Shown here in pieces: positions 51,756 through 59,907 of a stretch of DNA of 64,000 nucleotides. Below the pieces are notes generated by a model. It searched no databases and had not been told where the DNA came from. It saw nothing but the letters and a program-made list of their open reading frames with translations. Both the position numbers and the translations under genes were made by a program. Source of the DNA: Sphaerisporangium album. Lineage in GTDB: Bacteria; Actinomycetota; Actinomycetes; Streptosporangiales; Streptosporangiaceae. Location: the NCBI RefSeq assembly GCF_003323745.1, contig NZ_QOIL01000011.1, positions 208,476 to 272,475 on the forward strand. Direction: 5' to 3'. The stretch's first letter is position 1; each line of letters opens with the position of its first letter.

Positions 51756-52730
51756 TCAGATCCAGTCCCTCAGGCGGAAGACGACGTACAGGATCGCCGA
51801 CGCGACGAGGATCAGCAGGGTTGAGGTCCAGAAGCCGGCGGACTGCCCGAAGCCGGGGTAGGGGATGTTCTGCCCGTAGAAGCCGGTGATCATGGTGGGG
51901 ACCGCGATGATGGCCGCCCAGCTCGTCACCCGCTTCATGATGTCGTTCATGCGGTAGCCCTGCAGGTTCAGGTGCGTCTCGTGGACGTTGCCCACCAGCT
52001 CGCGCAGCGACTCGGTCCATTCCGAGACCCGCAGGACGTGGTCGTAGATGTCCTGGTAGTAGGGCGCCATGTCCGGCTGGACCACGCGCAGGTCCGGGCG
52101 CATGAGGCCGTTGACGACCTCGCGCATCGGCACCACGACCCGGCGGAACCGCACCGTCGTCCTGCGCAGGTCGAACATGCGCCGCTGGATGCCACGCCCG
52201 TTGCCCGGATGGTCGGTGAACAGCGTGTCCTCGAGCTCCTCGACCCGGTCGTCCAGGGCCTGGGCGACATCGAAGTGGCCGTCGACGATGTAGTCGAGCA
52301 GGGAGTGCAGCAGGTACGACACGCCGTGCTTGGCCAGGCCCGGGCTCGCGTCCCAGCGCGCGGCCACCGCGTCGATGTCGAACGCCTCGTCCGAGCGCAC
52401 CGTGACGAGCGCGTTGCGCGTCACGAACATCGACACCTCGCTGAAGCCGAGCGAGCCGGTGTCGTCGCCCAGCCTCACGGCGTACGCCACGATGAACAGG
52501 TGGCTCTCGTAGATGTCGAGCTTGGGCCGCTGGTGCGGATGCAGAACGTCCTCGATGGCGAGCGGGTGCAGGCCCAGCTCCTCGCTGATGACGGCCAGCT
52601 TCTCGGGCGGGGGAGAGCACAGGTCGAACCACACGGTGGCCGACGGATCCTCCAGGTGGTCGGAGACGTCGGCGATCGGGAAGCCTTCGGCCGCGAGGGC
52701 GCCGTCGCGATAAAGGCGTGTACGTACCAT
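51756..52730 (-). CDS. corA: CorA-family divalent-metal transporter with GQN motif
   Basis: 324 residues from ATG 52730. A large cytoplasmic N-terminal domain with LGLHPLAIEDVLHPHQRPKL and a long stalk helix precede two C-terminal membrane segments. The signature between them is GFYGQNIPYPGF. Canonical CorA has YGMN; here Met is Gln, a change that may alter selectivity toward other metals as in GIN-type ZntB. C-terminal FRLRDWI is standard. Should move Mg2+, Co2+, Ni2+ or Zn2+ as a pentamer. Confidence 0.85.
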   Translation of the reverse strand: MVRTRLYRDGALAAEGFPIADVSDHLEDPSATVWFDLCSPPPEKLAVISEELGLHPLAIEDVLHPHQRPKLDIYESHLFIVAYAVRLGDDTGSLGFSEVSMFVTRNALVTVRSDEAFDIDAVAARWDASPGLAKHGVSYLLHSLLDYIVDGHFDVAQALDDRVEELEDTLFTDHPGNGRGIQRRMFDLRRTTVRFRRVVVPMREVVNGLMRPDLRVVQPDMAPYYQDIYDHVLRVSEWTESLRELVGNVHETHLNLQGYRMNDIMKRVTSWAAIIAVPTMITGFYGQNIPYPGFGQSAGFWTSTLLILVASAILYVVFRLRDWI

Positions 52731-52805
52731 GTCCGCCAAGACTAGCCCCGCGGGTGGGAGGCCGGGGACGTGGCCGCGCCGCGTCCACTGCAGGCTCTTA
52801 TCGAT

Positions 52806-52827
52806 TATGAAAACCATTGCTATCATG
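52806..52827. promoter_or_regulatory. Fur/Zur-like A/T-rich box upstream of corA
   Basis: On the minus strand ATGATAGCAATGGTTTTCAT forms a loose dyad resembling Fur-family (Zur) boxes, about 76-97 bp upstream of corA. Its base composition is unlike the surroundings. Weak evidence. Confidence 0.3.
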
Positions 52828-52833
52828 CTGAGG

Positions 52834-52881
52834 CACGGCGCCCCTGCGACCGGAAGGCCCACTGGTCGCAGGGGCGCCGTG
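52834..52881. terminator. Perfect 18-bp hairpin after the metalloprotease gene
   Basis: CACGGCGCCCCTGCGACC (52834-52851) and its exact complement (52864-52881) with a 12-nt loop. It probably terminates the metalloprotease transcript. Confidence 0.85.
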
Positions 52882-52883
52882 TT

Positions 52884-52919
52884 CATGGCCGCGCCTCCGG
52901 CGCGGCGGTTCGGGGCGCC
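52884..52919. repeat. REP-like palindromic repeat, copy 1
   Basis: 36 bp containing CCGCGCC-TCC-GGCGCGG; one mismatch to the copy at 56506-56541. It lies just after the metalloprotease gene and next to another palindrome in the gene's terminal region. Confidence 0.75.
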
Positions 52920-52944
52920 TTTGGGCAGGCGCCCCGAACGGGAC

Positions 52945-55164
52945 TCAGAGGGTGATGCTCCAGGAGTCCAGGAAGCCGGTGTCCTGGCTGTACTGGTCGG
53001 CGACTTCTAGGGTCCAGGTTCCGGCGGCCGTCTGGCTGACGGGGACGGAGTAGTTGCGGGTGCCGAAGGAGGTGCAGGAGGTGCCGCCGCTGCTCTTGAC
53101 GGTGTAGTAGGTCCCGCTCGGGCCGCGCAGGCGGATCCGCAGGTCCTCGGCGCAGGTGTGGCTGATGACGATCGTGAGCTGGACCGGGGAGACCGCGGTG
53201 CCCGAGGCGGTCGAGGTGACCGGGCTGTTGATCGTCGACAGGTCGTTGATCGTGTAGTTCGTGTCGTTGCGGAACGTCCGGCCGCCGGTGGTGCCGACCG
53301 TCAGCGTGTAGGTCGCCGTGTGCGTCACGGACCCGGTGCCGGTGACCGTCACGCTGTAGCTGCCGTTCGGCGTGGACGTCGAGGTGGAGATGGTCAGCGT
53401 CGAGGACCCGCCCGAGGTGACCGAGGTCGGGCTGAAGGTGGCGGTGGCGCCGCTCGGCAGGCCGGAGGCCGAGAAGGTGACCGTCTGCGCGCTGCCGGAG
53501 GTCGTCGCCGTGGAGACGGTGGCCGTGGCCGAGCCGCCCGCGGTGACCGAGCCGGAGGTCGGGCTCAGCGAGATGGAGTAGTCGTTGCCGGGGGTGCCGG
53601 AGCAGGTGGGCTCACCGGACTGCACCGGGACGCTGACGGCGTTCCAGGCGGCCTTGGTGGCGGCGCACTCGGGGCTGCTCGCGCCGTACAGCTCGACGGC
53701 CGCGGCCAGGGAGGCGGTGCGGACGTTGGCGTACCGCCAGGTGGAGGTCTTCCGGCTGAGCGCGCCCATGAAGATCTTGCCGGCCTTCTGGATGCTGATG
53801 CCGGTCACCGACGAGGGGCCGCCGGAGCAGATCGGGCTGTTGGGCTTGCCGCCGCCGGGGCTGGAGCCCTCGGCCAGCAGGTAGAACCAGTGGTTCAGCG
53901 GACCGGCCGCCGCGTGCACCTCGGTGCTCGGGATCGAGGACGAGTAGCAGTTGGGGTCGCCGTTGGTCGACGGGTTGTACATGTACCGGATCGGGCCCTG
54001 GCCGACGAGGTTGACCTCTTCGCCGACCTGGTAGTCCGGCGGGTCGTTGGGGTTGTTGGCGTACGCCTCGGTCAGCGCGCCGAAGATGTCGCCGGTGCCC
54101 TCGTTGATGCCGCCGTTCTCGTTGCCCGACCCGGCGCCGCCCGGCGTGGTCTGGAAGATCGCGTGGCCGAACTCGTGCGCCACGACGTCGATCGGGGTGG
54201 CCTGGCGCGCGTTGTCCTGCGAGTGGCCGAAGTTGGTGTAGCTGCCGTTCCAGTACGCGTTGACGTCCGCGAGCCCGACGCGGACCGGGAAGCCGCCGCC
54301 GCTGCCGTTGATGCCGCTGCGTCCGAGCCAGTCGCGCAGCATGTCCCACTCGCGCTGGACGCCGAACAGGGCGTCGACGCAGGCGGTCTCCAGGTTGGTG
54401 CCCGACCCGGTGCCCCAGGCGTCGTCGGTGCCGGTGTAGGTCGTGCCGTTCTGGCCGCCACAGCGGATGCCGCTGCGGGTGCTGTCGGCCATCGAGAACG
54501 AGCTGCCGGAGCCGCTGGTCTGGATGGTCACCGTGCCGTAGTAGTACCCGTTGCCGGTGCCGGCGCGGACGTCGTCGTAGGAGTCGGCGATCGCGCCGCT
54601 CTTGGCGTCCACGAAGACGTGCTGGATGCTCGGCTTGCCGTTCGCGATGCCGGCGACCGTGGCCTCCCAGGCCAGGCGCGGCTGCGCGCCCCAGGCCAGG
54701 ACGACCAGGCGAGGGCTGCGGCTGTCGTCGACGCGGTCCAGCTTGGTCTTGGCGGTGGACAGCGCCTGGTCGGCGCTCACCGTGGCGTCGGTGGACAGGC
54801 CGGCGGTCGGCGCGGCGGCCGACTCGGTGTCGCGGACGCGGCCGGCCGAGTCGGTGACGACGACCGCGTCGCCGCCGACCACGGGCAGGCCCTTGTAGGA
54901 CCGCGCGTAGGTCGCGTAGAACGAGCCCCCGACGCTGGGGGTCACGCCGGTGCGGGTGAAGACTTCGTCGGTGCCTCTGCGGAGGGCGTCCAGCTGGCTG
55001 GCGACGGCCTGGTCGGCCGCCAGCGTCGCGCGCTGGATCGGGTCCGCCGCCAGGGGCGTGGCCGTGAACCCGGGCGGGGGCTTGGCTGCCGCGGGGGTTG
55101 CCGGCGCCGCGACGGCCACGACGGCCAGCCCTGCGGTCACCGCGAATAGAGCTCTGCGCCTCAT
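52945..55164 (-). CDS. Secreted M4 (thermolysin-like) metalloprotease with P-domain
   Basis: 739 residues from ATG 55164 (AAAGGA 8-9 nt upstream). Signal peptide to about residue 27 (AAPATPAAA), then an FTP/PepSY-type propeptide (to about 200). The catalytic domain has the zinc motif VVAHEFGHAI (His 330, 334 region) and the third ligand in NEGTGDIFGALTE. An Ig-like linker follows (SISLSPTSGSVTAGGSATAT), and a C-terminal proprotein-convertase P-domain ends LDSWSITL. It degrades extracellular protein after autocleavage of the propeptide. Followed by an 18-bp perfect hairpin. Confidence 0.95.
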   Translation of the reverse strand: MRRRALFAVTAGLAVVAVAAPATPAAAKPPPGFTATPLAADPIQRATLAADQAVASQLDALRRGTDEVFTRTGVTPSVGGSFYATYARSYKGLPVVGGDAVVVTDSAGRVRDTESAAAPTAGLSTDATVSADQALSTAKTKLDRVDDSRSPRLVVLAWGAQPRLAWEATVAGIANGKPSIQHVFVDAKSGAIADSYDDVRAGTGNGYYYGTVTIQTSGSGSSFSMADSTRSGIRCGGQNGTTYTGTDDAWGTGSGTNLETACVDALFGVQREWDMLRDWLGRSGINGSGGGFPVRVGLADVNAYWNGSYTNFGHSQDNARQATPIDVVAHEFGHAIFQTTPGGAGSGNENGGINEGTGDIFGALTEAYANNPNDPPDYQVGEEVNLVGQGPIRYMYNPSTNGDPNCYSSSIPSTEVHAAAGPLNHWFYLLAEGSSPGGGKPNSPICSGGPSSVTGISIQKAGKIFMGALSRKTSTWRYANVRTASLAAAVELYGASSPECAATKAAWNAVSVPVQSGEPTCSGTPGNDYSISLSPTSGSVTAGGSATATVSTATTSGSAQTVTFSASGLPSGATATFSPTSVTSGGSSTLTISTSTSTPNGSYSVTVTGTGSVTHTATYTLTVGTTGGRTFRNDTNYTINDLSTINSPVTSTASGTAVSPVQLTIVISHTCAEDLRIRLRGPSGTYYTVKSSGGTSCTSFGTRNYSVPVSQTAAGTWTLEVADQYSQDTGFLDSWSITL

Positions 55165-55488
55165 GCGCGATTTCCTTTCTAGTGCCTCCGCCACCGCGTC
55201 GCTCGCCGTGGACGCGTGCGGCGGTCGTCACGCCGCCGGGCATCGTCGACCGGGGGAGTGAGTGAAGGGATCTTGGGGGGTGATGAGACAAAGGGGAACG
55301 GCGTGCGTCCGCCGGTTTGGGGGGTGACCTGGCCGGGGCGGGCCGTGTCCGGCGGAGATGTCCGTGCGGGTGAAGCGGCTAGGGCGGTAAGTGGGGGGCT
55401 GTCTCCACAGCGCTCCTTAACTCGGCTCAGGCGGGCCGCGGTGAACTGACCTGTGCGTGACGCTAGGTGCCGCTTCACGTTCTGAACA

Positions 55489-55516
55489 TCCGTAGTGACA
55501 TCCGTACATCTACGGA
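55489..55516. promoter_or_regulatory. Inverted repeat between metalloprotease and GNAT genes
   Basis: TCCGTAG (55489-55495) and CTACGGA (55510-55516) flank a further ACATCCGTA copy. The area is A/T-richer than its flanks and lies in a 465-bp divergent gap (55165-55629) that has no other supportable feature. Candidate operator for either gene. Confidence 0.4.
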
Positions 55517-55635
55517 AAAATGCACTGAACGAACATCAACGACGGTCTGCAAATTAAGTGGATGTATCGGCAGATGTGGTCGATGATGCCGACGGAAGGG
55601 GCCAGAGGGCCCGGACGCCGTCATCGGGGGTGTAC

Positions 55636-56502
55636 GTGATCGATTCCACCGGCCGGCCGAGCGCCACGGACATGCCCGTCCGCAGGCTCGGCCTCGGTGA
55701 CCTTCGCGACTGCCTGCTGCTCGCCATCGACCGGCAGTGGCTGCCGGAGGAGGCCAAGTGGAGGCTGCTCTTCGAGGTCGGCGAGGTGTACGGGATCGAC
55801 GACCCCTGCGGGGGCCTCGCCGGGACGGTGGTGCTCGCCCGCTACGGCCGCGACCTCGGCGCCGTCAGCATGGTCCTGGTGGCGACCCGGTACGGCCGCA
55901 TGGGGCTCGGCCGCCGGCTCATGCTCCACGTGCTCGACCGGGCCGGGGACGCGACCGTCTTCCTCTCGGCCACCGAGTACGGGCGCGGGCTGTACCAGAA
56001 GCTCGGCTTCCGCGCGGTCGGCGAGATCGTCACCCACATCGGGCACCTGCGCCCCGAACCCGAGGACTTCAAGCACGACGGCCTGCGCCCCGCGCGCGAC
56101 GCCGACCTCGCCGCGATACGGGGCCTGGACGCGCACGCCTCCGGCGCCCCCCGCGCCGACCTGATCACCCGGCTGTCCTCCATCGCCGAGCAGACGCGGG
56201 TCGCCGAACGCGGCGGCGAGGTCGTCGGCTTCGGCGCGGCGTGGCGCAACGTCGACAACGTCGTGGTCGGCCCGGTGATCGCCGACAGCACGGCCATGGC
56301 CCGGGGGCTGATCGCCGGGCTGGCCTCCGAACTGCACGGCCCTGTACGCCTGGACCTCGGCGCCGGCGAGGCCGGCCTCTCCGGCTGGGCCGCCGCCCGG
56401 GGGATGCCCCCGGCCTTCACCACCACCCTGATGACCCGGGGCGGCCCCCTCCCCGGCGCCCGCGCCCGCATCTACGCCCCGGTGATGCTGGCCCTCGGCT
56501 GA
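55636..56502 (+). CDS. GNAT-family acetyltransferase-like protein
   Basis: 288 residues from GTG 55636 (GGGGG 5 nt upstream; GTG 55630 and upstream starts possible). First GNAT domain: LGLGDLRDCLLLAIDRQWLP, ATRYGRMGLGRRLMLHVLDR (acetyl-CoA loop R-x-x-G-x-G/A), LYQKLGFRAVGEI. A second, degenerate half follows (RDADLAAIRGLDAHASGAPR). Substrate unknown. It ends just before REP copy 2. Confidence 0.8.
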   Translation: MIDSTGRPSATDMPVRRLGLGDLRDCLLLAIDRQWLPEEAKWRLLFEVGEVYGIDDPCGGLAGTVVLARYGRDLGAVSMVLVATRYGRMGLGRRLMLHVLDRAGDATVFLSATEYGRGLYQKLGFRAVGEIVTHIGHLRPEPEDFKHDGLRPARDADLAAIRGLDAHASGAPRADLITRLSSIAEQTRVAERGGEVVGFGAAWRNVDNVVVGPVIADSTAMARGLIAGLASELHGPVRLDLGAGEAGLSGWAAARGMPPAFTTTLMTRGGPLPGARARIYAPVMLALG

Positions 56503-56505
56503 GCC

Positions 56506-56541
56506 CATGGCCGCGCCTCCGGCGCGGCGGTCCGGGGCGCC
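56506..56541. repeat. REP-like palindromic repeat, copy 2
   Basis: Same 36-bp sequence as 52884-52919 with one T/C difference, starting 3 bp after the GNAT stop. Contains the 7-bp-arm palindrome CCGCGCC-TCC-GGCGCGG. Confidence 0.75.
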
Positions 56542-56691
56542 CCGGAGGCGGTGTAGAGACGGGCGTGTCATTGCTCGGCGTGTCGGCATGACCCCGATAA
56601 CCTGCTTTGTCACCCGCCACGGAGATTCACGGGCGCCAGTAGCGGCCGAGTCGGCACGATCTACCCCTGTGGTCTGGTGGAATAGCGTGTT

Positions 56692-59600
56692 GTGAGTGGT
56701 CAGACCTACCGCCTGGTACGCAGGGGAAGCGCGGGACAGGCGACGCCTCCCGTGCTCGACGAGAACCAGCGCGCGGTCGTCGGCCACCGGGGCGGCCCGC
56801 TGCTCGTCCTGGCGGGCCCCGGCACCGGCAAGACCACCACGATCGTCGAGAGCATCGTCGAGCGCGTCGAGCGGCGCGGCGTCGACCCCGAGCGCGTGCT
56901 CGTGCTCACCTTCAGCCGCAAGGCGGCCCAAGAGCTGCGCGAGCGTATCACCGCCCGCATGCGCCGCACCACGCGAACGCCCCTCGCGCTCACCTTCCAC
57001 AGCTACGCCTACGCGCTGCTGCGCCGGGAGGCCGTCCTCGCGGGCGACCCGCCGCCGCGCCTGCTCACCGGCCCCGAGCAGCTCCTGGAGATCCGCCGCC
57101 TGCTCCACGGCGACCTGGAGGACGGCGCGCGCCAGTGGCCGCCCAGCCTGCGCGAGGCGCTGAAGACGCGCGGGTTCGCCGAGGAGCTGCGTGACTTCCT
57201 GGCCAGGGCCGCCGAGCGCGGCCTGGACGGCCCCGACCTGGTGGTGCTCGGCCGTGAGCACGGCCGCGCCGACTGGGTGGCGGCGGGCCGCTTCGCCGGC
57301 CGGTACAACGACCGGTTCGACCTCGACCCGACGCCCGCCCTCGACTACGCCGAGCTGATCCGCGCCGGCGCCGGCCTGCTGAGCGACCCCGAGGTGCGCC
57401 GGCGCGAGCGCGGGGCCTACGACGTCGTGTTCGTGGACGAGTACCAGGACACCGACCCGGCGCAGGAACAGCTGCTGCGCCACCTCGCCGGCGACGGCCG
57501 CGACCTGATCGCCGTCGGCGACCCCGACCAGTCGATCTACGGCTTCCGCGGCGCCGACGTCCGCAACATCCTGTCCTTCCCCGAGCGCTTCCGCACGGCC
57601 GACGGGCGCGAGGCGCCGGTGGTCGCGCTGCGCGTCTGCCGCCGCAGCGGCGCTGGCCTGCTGGCCGCCTCCCGCCGCCTCGCCTCCCGCCTGCCCGTCC
57701 CGCCCAGCCCCGGCCGCGGCGCCCGTCCCCATCCCGACAGCCACCGCGACCTGCTCGCCGTCGACACCGCCGACCCCGGCGAGGTCCGCGTCCTGCTCGC
57801 CGACAGCGAGACGCAGGAGGCCGCCGTCGTCGCCGACACGCTGCGCCGCGCCCACCTGCTCGAAGGCGTCCCGTGGTCGCGCATGGCCGTGCTCGTGCGC
57901 TCGGCCACCCGCCAGGTGCCGATGCTGCGCCGCGCGCTGCTGTCCGCGGGCGTCCCCGTCGTGATCATGGGTGACGAGGTCCCGCTGATCCAGGAGCCGG
58001 GCGTACGGCCGCTGGCCACGCTGCTGCGCGTCGCGCTGCGTCCCGAGACCCTCGACGTCACCACGGCCGAGGAACTGCTCACCGGCCCGCTGGGGGCCAC
58101 CGACGCGATCGGCGTGCGCCGCCTGCGCCGGGCCCTGCGCGTCGCCGAGCTGGAGGCGGCGGCCATCGACACCGGCACGCCGTCCCCGCCGCCGCGCTCC
58201 TCCGACGACCTGCTCGTCGCCGCCCTGCGCGACTCCCGCGAGCTCACCTCGATCGAGCCGCACGTCGCCGCCTGCGCCGAGCGCGTCGCCGCGCTGATCA
58301 AGGTCGCCCGCGCGGCCGTCGACCGCGGCGACACCGCCGAGGAGGCCCTGTGGGCGGTGTGGCAGGCGTCCGGCCTGCCCGAGCGCTGGACGGACGCGAG
58401 CGTCGCGGGCGGGGCCAGGGGCGCGCAGGCCGACCGCGACCTCGACGCCGTGGTGGCCCTGTTCGACCACGCCGCCCGATTCGTCGACCGCCTGCCCCAC
58501 GCCGGCGCGGGCGTCTTCCTCGACGACCTGGTCTCCCAGGAGATCGCCGGCAACACGCTCGCCGCCCACGCCCCCGACGGCGACGCCGTCCGCATCCTCA
58601 CCGCCCACCGCTCCAAGGGCCTCGAATGGGACGTCGTCGTGGTCGCGGGCGTGCAGGACGGCGTGTGGCCGGACATGCGGCTGCGCGGCTCCCTGCTCGG
58701 CATCGAGCAGCTCGTCGCCCTGTCGGAGGGCTCGGTGCTCGACGGCGTGGACGCCGCCACCGCCGCCCTCGCCTCCAAGCTCCTCGCCGAGGAGCGCCGC
58801 CTGTTCTACGTCGCCGCCACCCGCGCCCGCCGCCGCCTGGTCGTCACCGCCGTCGGCGGCGAGGACACCGACGAGCGGCCCTCGCGCTTCCTCGCCGAGC
58901 TGATCCCCGGCGCGGCCGAGGGCGCCAACATCGACGAGCGCGCCCGCTGGCTCAGCATGTCCTCCCTGGTCGCCGACCTGCGCGCCGCCGTGTGCGACCC
59001 CACCCGGTCCGAGGCCGTGCGCAGGGCCGCCGCCGGCCACCTCGCCCGCCTGGCACGCGCGGGCGTCCCCGGCGCCCACCCCGACGAGTGGTACGCGCTC
59101 ACGCGCATCTCCGACGACCGTCCCCTCACCTGGCCGGACGGCATCGTCCGCATCTCGCCGTCCACCGTCGAGAGCTTCACCAAATGCGGCCTGCGCTGGC
59201 TGCTGGAGACCGCCGTCGGCGCGTCCGGCACCGACATGTCGCGCAGCCTCGGCTCGGTCATCCACGCCGTCGCCGTCCTCGCCGCCGCCGGGCAGGAGGG
59301 CGACGCGCTCGGCAAGCGCATCGACGAAGTGTGGGAGGAACTGGACTTCGGCGGGCTCTGGTACAACCGCAAGCAGCGCACGGTCGCCGAGCAGATGCTC
59401 TCCCGGTTCCTCACCTGGCACGAGCAGAACCCCCGCGAGCTCGTCGCCGTCGAAGAGGCGTTCACCGCGATGCTGTCGGAGAACGTGCAGATCAAGGGCC
59501 GCGTCGACCGCGTCGAGCGCGACGGCGACGGCCGGGCCGTGATCATCGACCTCAAGACCGGCACCAGCAAGCCGTCCGACCACGACCTCGACCGGCACCC

Positions 59601-59907
59601 TCAGCTCGGCGTCTACCAGCTCGCCACCCTCCTCGGCGCGTTCGAGCGCCACGGCCTGACCGAGCCGGGCGGCGCGGCCCTCGTCCAGCTCGGCAAGGCG
59701 GCCGGCAAGGAGGCCAAGCTCGCCCGCGAGCAGGTCCAGGGGGCCCTCGGGGACGATCCCGAGCCCGGCTGGGCGGGCGAGCTGGTCGACACGGTCGCGA
59801 CCGGCATGTCCTCGCGGGTCTTCACCGCCACGGTCAACGACGGCTGCCGCACGTGCGCCGCCAAGGCGAGCTGCCCGGTCAACGACGCGGGGGGCCGGGT
59901 TTGCTAG
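56692..59907 (+). CDS. adnA: AdnA-like helicase-nuclease subunit
   Basis: 1,071 residues from GTG 56692. UvrD-type motor: Walker A LAGPGTGKTT, motif II FVDEYQDTDPAQEQ, GDPDQSIYGFRGAD, and HRSKGLEWDVVVVAG. The C-terminal PD-(D/E)XK nuclease has IKGRVDRVERDGDGRAVIID, LKTGT. Cysteines in FTKCGLRW and CRTCAAKASC bracket the nuclease in a pattern typical of an iron-sulphur cluster. With AdnB it forms the actinobacterial RecBCD/AddAB counterpart that resects double-strand breaks. The next gene overlaps its end. Confidence 0.9.
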   Translation: MSGQTYRLVRRGSAGQATPPVLDENQRAVVGHRGGPLLVLAGPGTGKTTTIVESIVERVERRGVDPERVLVLTFSRKAAQELRERITARMRRTTRTPLALTFHSYAYALLRREAVLAGDPPPRLLTGPEQLLEIRRLLHGDLEDGARQWPPSLREALKTRGFAEELRDFLARAAERGLDGPDLVVLGREHGRADWVAAGRFAGRYNDRFDLDPTPALDYAELIRAGAGLLSDPEVRRRERGAYDVVFVDEYQDTDPAQEQLLRHLAGDGRDLIAVGDPDQSIYGFRGADVRNILSFPERFRTADGREAPVVALRVCRRSGAGLLAASRRLASRLPVPPSPGRGARPHPDSHRDLLAVDTADPGEVRVLLADSETQEAAVVADTLRRAHLLEGVPWSRMAVLVRSATRQVPMLRRALLSAGVPVVIMGDEVPLIQEPGVRPLATLLRVALRPETLDVTTAEELLTGPLGATDAIGVRRLRRALRVAELEAAAIDTGTPSPPPRSSDDLLVAALRDSRELTSIEPHVAACAERVAALIKVARAAVDRGDTAEEALWAVWQASGLPERWTDASVAGGARGAQADRDLDAVVALFDHAARFVDRLPHAGAGVFLDDLVSQEIAGNTLAAHAPDGDAVRILTAHRSKGLEWDVVVVAGVQDGVWPDMRLRGSLLGIEQLVALSEGSVLDGVDAATAALASKLLAEERRLFYVAATRARRRLVVTAVGGEDTDERPSRFLAELIPGAAEGANIDERARWLSMSSLVADLRAAVCDPTRSEAVRRAAAGHLARLARAGVPGAHPDEWYALTRISDDRPLTWPDGIVRISPSTVESFTKCGLRWLLETAVGASGTDMSRSLGSVIHAVAVLAAAGQEGDALGKRIDEVWEELDFGGLWYNRKQRTVAEQMLSRFLTWHEQNPRELVAVEEAFTAMLSENVQIKGRVDRVERDGDGRAVIIDLKTGTSKPSDHDLDRHPQLGVYQLATLLGAFERHGLTEPGGAALVQLGKAAGKEAKLAREQVQGALGDDPEPGWAGELVDTVATGMSSRVFTATVNDGCRTCAAKASCPVNDAGGRVC

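Noticed and set aside
55621..59652. 1,343-codon minus-strand open frame opposite GNAT and adnA
   Set aside because: Low-complexity Ala/Gly/Val/Arg composition, no motif, fully opposite two convincing genes.
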